Source: Verrucomicrobiales bacterium
Lineage (GTDB): Bacteria; Verrucomicrobiota; Verrucomicrobiia; Verrucomicrobiales; DEV007
Assembly: GCA_021648365.1 (NCBI GenBank)
Contig: JAKISY010000023.1
Location: forward strand, 1 to 50,814
Length of the DNA: 50,814 bases
Direction: 5' to 3'
Each line of letters opens with the position of its first letter. The stretch's first letter is position 1. The notes under the pieces were generated by a model, which worked only from the letters and a program-made list of their open reading frames with translations, had not been told where the DNA came from and searched no databases. Made by a program: the position numbers and the translations under genes. Positions 44,793 to 50,814 of this stretch are shown one piece after another.

Positions 44793-46997
44793 TCAACTAT
44801 TGAGCACCTCTTCGATCTTGGCATCTCTTGGCAATCCCAGTTCGACCGCTTTGCGGTAGTGTTTTTCACCTTTTTTGCGATCAGGCTTTTTCCCCGTCGT
44901 ATAGAGAATCGATAGATTAAAATGCGCATCCGCGTAATCTGGAGCGATCGTGATCGCCTCAGTGAATGCCTTTTCGGCTCGTTCCACCCACCCTTTTTGG
45001 CTAGAAATCACGCCCACACAATTATGCGCTTTAGCATTTTTGGGATTGATCTGCAGCCCCTCATCGAAGCGCTTGAGCGCCTCATCCAGTTTGCCTTGCT
45101 CAAAATAAACCACCCCCAGCAAATAATACGCCCTGCCATCAGCCTTTTTCAAAGTCAGCGATTTTTTCAACAATTTTTCGGCCTCGCCATATTCCTTGAG
45201 CTGCAACTGCACCGTCGCCAAGTTACAAATCCCCTCTACACTCTTAGGACGATAACTGAGAAATTTCCGATAAGCACGCTCCGCATCCTTGTAGCGCCCC
45301 TGACTAAAATCAAACTGCCCCACCTTCTGTAATTGCTCAAGCTCCTCATTCAGATCCTGCAAAGCCAGCTCTGGCGACTGCTCATCCCCCTTCTTTTTTC
45401 CACCCTCTACGATAATCGCACCATCCACGCGAGGATTCCCCATACCTTGAATCAAATCCGCCACGGCCGGCTGCTTGAATAGCTTTTTCTCCTCCTCTGT
45501 CAAACCTGGCGTCACCGACATAGCATCCAAACTCTCCAACAACACCTCCGACTCCACTCCTAATTCTGCCAACTGCTCCAGAACCATCTCCCGTGCCTGC
45601 TTAATCTGCGCCTGACGCCTCAACTGACGCAGCACCACCCCGCGCAACAACCGATTTTCCTCCAACGCTTCCTGCGAATCCCCCGCACTCATCTCGACCA
45701 CCCCCTTCGCCGTCTGCTGCAAGCGTTGCTGCAAATCAGCGATCAACAACTGATGCTTTTCATTCTCCTCTAGCAGCTCCAAGCGTTGCTCAGCAATCTC
45801 CGCCACTTTTTCCTTCAATACCTCCACCTCGATCTGCTTGTCCCCATTTGATTTAGCCAAAGACTCCGCATACAGTCGCGCATCGCTCAGATCTTGACGA
45901 AGCTTAGCATTGATCTTCGTCAAGCGCTCTACCGCCTTAGGGCCGTCTCCACCATTCTCGATGATCTCAGCAAGCCGACTGCGTTCCATTTCCAAGTCAT
46001 CACGCTCCTTGCGCAAGAGCACCATCTCTTCACGAGTGCGCTGCAACTCAGACAAAATCTCGCGATTCTGCTTGTTCGCCGCCTCCAGAGTATCCAATGC
46101 CTTAGAAAGTTCCTTTTTCAGCAAAACGATCTGCGCCTCCGCGTTTTTATCTTTCCCCTTACTTTGCTGCAATTGACGAAAACGAAGCACCAAAGCCTGC
46201 TCCCGCTTTTGCGCTTCGGTCACTTGCTCTTGCATCTTCTTCAAACGACTCTCCCGCTCGATAACCGCCTGATTCAAACTCTGATTCTGCTGCTCCATCT
46301 GGCGAATCTTAGCCTCCATCTGCTCAAACTGACGCTTGATCTGGCGAGTAGCATCGGTGAAAGGCGAAGCGCCAGCACCAGCCGTGGGCTGAGGCACACT
46401 CGTCTCCGGCAACTGATTAGGGCGAACCACTGCATTAGGTCGCGGCGGAGTATTGCTGGTCGGCGGCAAATTAGAAAACTCAGGATTCCAAGAAGGCAAC
46501 CCCTGGCTTTGACCCGCAGGCGGACTTGCAGAACCGGCAGGCTTCGTAGCAGACGGAGTCACCTGCCCCGTGACCACTCCCCCGCCACTTCCGTTTCCGC
46601 CACCCGCAGCAGGCATTCCTCCAGAAGAAGCACCACCATTTCTTAAAAACGTCTTCAAGGTCAGCAGCTTATCCCCCAACTCCTTGCGCCGGTAACGAAC
46701 AATGCTCGGATGGAAATCCGGATGCTCACGAGCCACCGCATCAAACATGCGCTTGGACTCCACAAATTTGTTATACGCCGCCAGAGCCTTCTGTTCGCGC
46801 TCCTTCGCCTCCCCCTCCTTCATCAGAACAAAAGCCCGGTACCAAAGGTCAGAAGGATCAATCTGCTGTGCCTCGACACTCGATAAGGCTCCCGACCAAC
46901 AGAAAACACCACACAACAAAAAAGCCACCGCTGACAAAAGCGATCGCCCTCCCGAAAACAAAACCTTTTTCTGTTCCGCGTGCATCAAATGCTCCAT
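44793..46997 (-). CDS. Coiled-coil and TPR protein, exported
   Basis: A 734-residue protein with a signal sequence (LLSAVAFLLCGVFCWSGALS), an N-terminal helical segment (ALAAYNKFVESKRMFDAVAR), a Gly/Pro-rich linker, a long coiled coil of heptads (about residues 230-450) and C-terminal TPR repeats (GRYKDAERAYRKFLSYRPKS, EYGEAEKLLKKSLTLKKADG, AKAHNCVGVISSQKGWVERA). The frame opens at 47117, but the ATG at 46997 or 46985 gives a proper signal peptide. The C-terminal repeats suggest a periplasmic scaffold for protein complexes. The partner is not known. It is not tied to the polysaccharide genes. Confidence 0.8.
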   Translation of the reverse strand: MEHLMHAEQKKVLFSGGRSLLSAVAFLLCGVFCWSGALSSVEAQQIDPSDLWYRAFVLMKEGEAKEREQKALAAYNKFVESKRMFDAVAREHPDFHPSIVRYRRKELGDKLLTLKTFLRNGGASSGGMPAAGGGNGSGGGVVTGQVTPSATKPAGSASPPAGQSQGLPSWNPEFSNLPPTSNTPPRPNAVVRPNQLPETSVPQPTAGAGASPFTDATRQIKRQFEQMEAKIRQMEQQNQSLNQAVIERESRLKKMQEQVTEAQKREQALVLRFRQLQQSKGKDKNAEAQIVLLKKELSKALDTLEAANKQNREILSELQRTREEMVLLRKERDDLEMERSRLAEIIENGGDGPKAVERLTKINAKLRQDLSDARLYAESLAKSNGDKQIEVEVLKEKVAEIAEQRLELLEENEKHQLLIADLQQRLQQTAKGVVEMSAGDSQEALEENRLLRGVVLRQLRRQAQIKQAREMVLEQLAELGVESEVLLESLDAMSVTPGLTEEEKKLFKQPAVADLIQGMGNPRVDGAIIVEGGKKKGDEQSPELALQDLNEELEQLQKVGQFDFSQGRYKDAERAYRKFLSYRPKSVEGICNLATVQLQLKEYGEAEKLLKKSLTLKKADGRAYYLLGVVYFEQGKLDEALKRFDEGLQINPKNAKAHNCVGVISSQKGWVERAEKAFTEAITIAPDYADAHFNLSILYTTGKKPDRKKGEKHYRKAVELGLPRDAKIEEVLNS

Positions 46998-47646
46998 TAA
47001 CTTCAAATTCACCTGTCTGAGGCTGAAAAATTGCCACAAAAACTTAGCTCCACAAGCCAATAAAACCATCCTACCACTTTTTTGTCCGCTTGTCTTGTCC
47101 AAAAAACCACCCAACACGCCCCCTTATATGGAGTGCTCGCGGCTCGACGCAGCTTTTCTTAGACCACTCGGCTTCAAATGAAAAGTAATCCCCACTTGCT
47201 GCTTAGGAGTCGCGCAGAAATAAATTGATTAACTCCGCAAAGAGTTCCGTTTGGATTCAAGGCGGAATTTGACAGAGTTTAGTGGGCTAAATGAGTCGAA
47301 TTTCAACGCAGAAGCCAGGCGAAAATCGAAGTGGAGTTGGGTAAGTTATTTTTGCGCGGCTCCTTACATCGAAAATCAAAGGTAAATCGTCGCAATCCAT
47401 TTCACACCATGCTCCCCTCTCTACTCAAAAGGGTCTTTTCCATTCACAATGAATGCCCAGGCGCCTTAAATATCAGAACACCGGACTTAGGGCGACCTTA
47501 TTCTGACACCACTCTGAACTGCCGTCCGCAAAATATTAGAACTTTACGCATTAACATCAGTCCGTAGAATGGATTGCTCGGCGCGCCATAGCTTTACGCG
47601 AAGGCGGGGCAATCCGTTTCCCCTCGTTTTGGTATCACTTTGAATT
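46998..47646. other. Intergenic region with REP-like element
   Basis: About 650 bp. It contains the REP-like copy at 47566-47618 and the start of the tRNA-derived repeat at 47644. No gene was supported in the rest. Confidence 0.4.
47566..47618 (+). repeat. REP-like dispersed element, copy 2
   Basis: It starts GGATTGCTCGGCGCGCC and contains GCGAAGGCGGGGCAATCC, matching 21802-21856. The ends GGATTGC and GCAATCC are exact inverted copies, so it can fold as an imperfect hairpin. Confidence 0.6.
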
Positions 47647-47673
47647 TTAATGGCGGAGAGGGTGGGATTGGCT
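47644..47673 (+). repeat. tRNA-Ser 3'-end repeat, copy B
   Basis: Positions 47644-47669 match 48711-48736 over 26 bases, covering the CCA end, the acceptor 3' strand and part of the T-arm of tRNA-Ser, plus seven bases outside it. It overlaps the 3' end of the gene at 47647. Together with copy C it looks like a pair of attachment-type direct repeats. Confidence 0.7.
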
Positions 47674-48438
47674 GCGTATACAACGGAGCAATTGTTCCAA
47701 ATAAGCTTTTTCTCGCGGCGCGGTTAACCGATGCACAGGCAAAGCTCGCAGTGCTTTTATATATTGCTCCACCCCTCCCTTATAATTGTCGTGCGCCATC
47801 AACTTCGCTCCCTTCAAGGCGAAAGCATCTGAGGCCTCAACGCCAGCAATCTGATCATCTTTTAGCTTTTCTTTAGCTCTTGGCGAATCACCTCTTCCTG
47901 ATTCTTGCGGCAAGTCGTCGCCTTCATTTCCCTCTCGCCCTCGAATAGGCAATGAGGAAGATGTGAGCAGAGCTAGCGCAGAGGGTTCATTCTTCACTCG
48001 CTCCTGCGTAGGCAATCCAGTCGAATCCAACATGCGCGCTGTGATAAGTTCGATTCGCCCCCCACTTTTTGACAACTTGAGCTCCAAGACAACCCTCTGT
48101 TCCTCAACTTTATCAGAAATAGAATCAATGTAGTCCTCCACCAAATCTAATTGATCTTTCCTGTTTCTAACTATCAACTGAGAACCTGAAGACTGATAAA
48201 CTGCTGAAGTGCCCGTGCTAAATTCAATGCCTGCTGATTCCAAAACCTCCCTTGCCGTTGGCTTACCCTGTCCAAGTTCCGCTTTCCCTAAAAAGTTCGG
48301 TGGCACCGCATATACCTTTGTATGAAACCACGCACCACCCTCTTGCGCCAAAACCCCGCCCTCAAAAATGACCTCTTGAATAATATATACTGCCAGCACC
48401 AAAAAAAAGCTTCCCCACCTGTATTTTTTGATTTCCAT
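47647..48438 (-). CDS. Exported secretin-N-like protein
   Basis: About 263 residues with a signal sequence (FFLVLAVYIIQEVIFEGGVL). A domain of the GspD/PilQ N-domain style follows: TAREVLESAGIEFSTGTSAV, QLIVRNRKDQLDLVEDYIDS. A polar linker and a TPR-like helical part (FALKGAKLMAHDNYKGGVEQ) complete it, but no secretin pore domain is present. The frame opens at 48471; the ATG at 48438 suits the signal peptide. Its last codons, SQSHPLRH and the stop, are read from a copy of the tRNA-Ser 3' end, so the C-terminus may be altered from its ancestor. Function uncertain. Confidence 0.65.
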   Translation of the reverse strand: MEIKKYRWGSFFLVLAVYIIQEVIFEGGVLAQEGGAWFHTKVYAVPPNFLGKAELGQGKPTAREVLESAGIEFSTGTSAVYQSSGSQLIVRNRKDQLDLVEDYIDSISDKVEEQRVVLELKLSKSGGRIELITARMLDSTGLPTQERVKNEPSALALLTSSSLPIRGREGNEGDDLPQESGRGDSPRAKEKLKDDQIAGVEASDAFALKGAKLMAHDNYKGGVEQYIKALRALPVHRLTAPREKAYLEQLLRCIRSQSHPLRH

Positions 48439-48578
48439 AACATAATCATGAAGTTCCCGTTGGTATAACACAAGAATAAACTAATAGATTATCATCATTG
48501 CCACAAACGCTCGAGACTCACTCAGGCAGCCTTAGCCACACACTCGGGTATAAGTGTAGCATTGCTCAGCGCTTGATA

Positions 48579-48596
48579 GAGAGGGTGGGATTGGCT
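48579..48596 (+). repeat. tRNA-Ser 3'-end repeat, copy C
   Basis: GAGAGGGTGGGATTGGCT is identical over 18 bases to 47656-47673. The first 14 bases also match the tRNA-Ser gene; the last four (GGCT) are shared only by copies B and C. It lies 141 bp upstream of the gene start at 48438. Confidence 0.65.
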
Positions 48597-48678
48597 TCAT
48601 TCCATTCCGCCTGTCTCCGCTCGCGGACTCGCTACGGCTCGAACCAAGGTTCTCATCCAAACTCTCGATGATTATAAT

Positions 48679-48710
48679 AAAAAGCCGCGCTGCGCTCTTA
48701 TCGGCTTTTT
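48679..48710 (-). terminator. Rho-independent terminator of tRNA-Ser
   Basis: On the minus strand AAAAAGCCG and CGGCTTTTT form a perfect 9-bp stem 8 bp after the CCA end, followed by an AT-rich tail. It fits an intrinsic terminator. Confidence 0.75.
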
Positions 48711-48717
48711 ATTTTAA

Positions 48718-48805
<88 letters not shown>

Positions 48806-48868
48806 GGAATAGGAACCTTATATTCCCCCGACTTGCCGTATTGGCAAGAAAAACTCATCGCATTTTTG

Positions 48869-50814
48869 CTATTTTTTTGGATCCTCCGATTTTTCGGATG
48901 CCTCTTCTGGCTCAACCAATACCGACAAGCTTCTATCTTCACCCAGATACTTCTTAGCCAGCTCATTGATCTCATCCAGTTGGATCGCCTGATAATCCGA
49001 AATGAAACTGCGCGACCAATCCAAACGTTGCGGAAACTCCTGACTGCTCTGCAGCACCGAGTTCATCCAATAACGATTGGTGCGACGATACTCTTCGATC
49101 TGGTTGATCTGCGGTTTTTTTGCCCGCTCCAGCTCATCTTCAGTCACACTACCCTCAGCCAGACCTTTACCGATCTCCTTCACCACCCCGACCAGCATCT
49201 CTGCCTGCTCAGGCTTAGCCGTCACCGAGGCAAACAAATAACCGTAGCCCTTGAACGCATCACTCGGCAGATTATGCGCAAAGGGACTATAAGCATCGCC
49301 CAATTCCTCGCGCACCTTCTTCCGTAAACGGTCGTCCAACACCAGGGACAACACACTCAGACGTCGCGTCCTCTTGATATCCCAAATATCCTCAGTCGGC
49401 CAATAGACCAAAGGCATCGCCTTGGGTATCGCTGTTTTCAGCGTAAACACCTTCGTCTGATCAGATTTAGGAAAACCCACCTCACGCGCTTTTTCATAAG
49501 CAGGCTTTTCCCCATCTCGCTTAGGTAAATTTCCAAAAGTAGCTAACACTTCTTCAGTCATTTTTCCCATCTCAAAATCACCCACCACCGTGAGCTCGAG
49601 GTATTCACTGCTCAACGGTTTCTCCAACCACTTCTGCACATCCGTACCAGTATATTTCTCCATCACCTCTTTAGCCGGAAAACCAAAACGCGAATCTCCA
49701 TCGTGCAAAAACTGCTCCAACTTACTGCGCATCATCCCCTGTGGCGTGCTATCGATCTGTTGATAGATTTGATCCAATCCACGACGAAAAACCACCGCCG
49801 CTTCAGGGCGATAGCCCGGATCAGTGAAATACGCCCGCATCAACAAAAGCTGCTGATGCACATCCTCGCTGTTCGTTTTGCCACTCATCGCAAAAGCATC
49901 ATCCTCCACCCCAAAACTCACCCAAGCCGTCACCCCCGCATACAAACGACGAATCTGGTCGATGTCGTGCGCCCCGAGGCCGCCTTCAGAAAAGATGCTA
50001 CTCGCGAAAACCGCCAAACCAGGTTGGTCTTTAGGTTGCGCCAAACGTCCACCACCAAATCGGGCTTTTACGTGAATCGTTTCATCTTCAAAATCCGTCA
50101 CTTTCAAATTCACCCGCACACCATTATCCAAAACCAACTGGGTGATCTCTAGGTCTTCGATCACCTTTTTATCAGCGATTCCACCTGGTTCAGGCAACTC
50201 TGCGTAGGCGAACGCTTTTTCCTCGATCACTTCCGGAGCTTCCACCGCCACAGCCTGACTCTCTTTATAAGCCGCTAGCACAAGCTCTTCTGGCTTGTCC
50301 AATTCCAGATTCCCCGTGACCATCAACAAGGTCTCCTTACCTCCATCCCAAGCCTGCTTGAGCAAATCCTGGCACTGCTTGCTGTCGATCCCTTCCAATT
50401 CTGCCGTCACCCAAGTCAGATCATCTGCAGGGCTAGTAAAAACCTCTCTACTACCAATCCTGCTAGCAATAGCACTCGACAAAACACGCGACTTCCTCGT
50501 CCCCATAGATTTAGCCTGCTGCGAATATCGCTCCTTCACATTGGCTTTAGCTTCTTTCAGCTCAAGTTCAGTGAACCCAAACTGCAAAGCACGACGCAAT
50601 TCCTGCTCCACCGTATCCAAAGCTTTTTTCCAGTTCTGCGATTGGCAGTCGGCAGCAATCGACGCATAACGAACAAAACCCAAATCATATAGATCGTAAG
50701 TATGAGCCGAACCGCTCAAAATCGCTGCATCCTCTTGTTTCGACAAGATATCAAAACGCCTACTGATGATACTATTTGCCAAAGTCAATCGCAGATCCCT
50801 CGCCCGTCTTGCCA
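48869..50814 (-). CDS. M16 family peptidase, 5' end outside window
   Basis: The visible part is about 647 residues of a pitrilysin-type M16 zinc peptidase. The frame is open to the window edge, reading ARRARDLRLTLANSIISRRF at the boundary, so the gene starts further right. The N-terminal catalytic domain with HxxEH must lie outside. Visible are the end of the first domain half (YASIAADCQSQNWKKALDTV), then a second M16 unit with RVNLKVTDFEDETIHVKARF and FASSIFSEGG, and the C-terminal module with FASVTAKPEQAEML. The second unit has no HxxEH, as usual. It probably cleaves periplasmic or secreted peptides. Confidence 0.88.
   Translation of the reverse strand, partial: ARRARDLRLTLANSIISRRFDILSKQEDAAILSGSAHTYDLYDLGFVRYASIAADCQSQNWKKALDTVEQELRRALQFGFTELELKEAKANVKERYSQQAKSMGTRKSRVLSSAIASRIGSREVFTSPADDLTWVTAELEGIDSKQCQDLLKQAWDGGKETLLMVTGNLELDKPEELVLAAYKESQAVAVEAPEVIEEKAFAYAELPEPGGIADKKVIEDLEITQLVLDNGVRVNLKVTDFEDETIHVKARFGGGRLAQPKDQPGLAVFASSIFSEGGLGAHDIDQIRRLYAGVTAWVSFGVEDDAFAMSGKTNSEDVHQQLLLMRAYFTDPGYRPEAAVVFRRGLDQIYQQIDSTPQGMMRSKLEQFLHDGDSRFGFPAKEVMEKYTGTDVQKWLEKPLSSEYLELTVVGDFEMGKMTEEVLATFGNLPKRDGEKPAYEKAREVGFPKSDQTKVFTLKTAIPKAMPLVYWPTEDIWDIKRTRRLSVLSLVLDDRLRKKVREELGDAYSPFAHNLPSDAFKGYGYLFASVTAKPEQAEMLVGVVKEIGKGLAEGSVTEDELERAKKPQINQIEEYRRTNRYWMNSVLQSSQEFPQRLDWSRSFISDYQAIQLDEINELAKKYLGEDRSLSVLVEPEEASEKSEDPKK

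Noticed and set aside
45894..46646. A 250-codon open frame on the plus strand.
   Set aside because: It is antisense to the coiled-coil region of the TPR protein; its Leu/Arg/Ser runs mirror that heptad coding.

Overview
The window is from a Gram-negative bacterium, most likely Verrucomicrobiota (Opitutae-like). The indications are a giant surface protein with a variant LEPR-type N-terminus and a matrixin-like domain, a secretin-N-domain protein of a style familiar in that phylum, and outer-membrane export proteins. This placement is inference from protein style, not from a marker gene. About 39 kb is a large exopolysaccharide locus; the last 11 kb is mostly housekeeping and envelope genes.

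Layout. 0.1-6.3 kb: glycosyltransferases, an acyltransferase-3, a sulfotransferase, a methyltransferase and a membrane-anchored SGNH protein on mixed strands. 6.6-10.5 kb (+): FkbH/HAD-IIIC protein, acyl carrier protein, MaoC-SDR fusion and a serine-acetyltransferase-like protein. 10.5-19.5 kb (-): an AlgI-like MBOAT, then a 2188-residue repeat protein followed by a frame that looks like its frameshifted C-terminus. 19.5-20.5 kb: decayed insertion sequences. 20.6-31.7 kb (+): glycosyltransferase, nucleotide-sugar dehydrogenase, polysaccharide deacetylase, a second FkbH/ACP/MaoC-SDR set, a GNAT, the polyprenyl-phosphate sugar transferase and a Wzy-like polymerase. 31.7-39.6 kb (-): glycosyltransferase, Wzc-like tyrosine autokinase, Wza-like lipoprotein, an unknown exported protein and a predicted outer-membrane barrel. 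39.9-50.8 kb (-): two small membrane proteins, metG, a SurA/PpiD-like chaperone, a coiled-coil/TPR protein, a secretin-N-like protein, tRNA-Ser(UGA) and an M16 peptidase cut by the window edge.

How it fits together. The locus has the initiating sugar transferase, several glycosyltransferases, a polymerase, a co-polymerase kinase and an export lipoprotein of a Wzx/Wzy-type pathway, but no flippase was recognised. Decorating enzymes are abundant (sulfotransferase, two kinds of membrane acyltransferase, SGNH, methyltransferase, deacetylase). The most unusual part is two separate ACP-based acyl-building modules of the same architecture, each followed by a different soluble acyltransferase. The inference is that the polymer carries one or two unusual acyl groups made on dedicated carrier proteins.

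Other notable points are a likely -1 frameshift at the end of the giant gene, a jelly-roll-like domain nested three times inside VCBS-type repeats, and short copies of the tRNA-Ser 3' end that bracket one gene and supply its stop codon.
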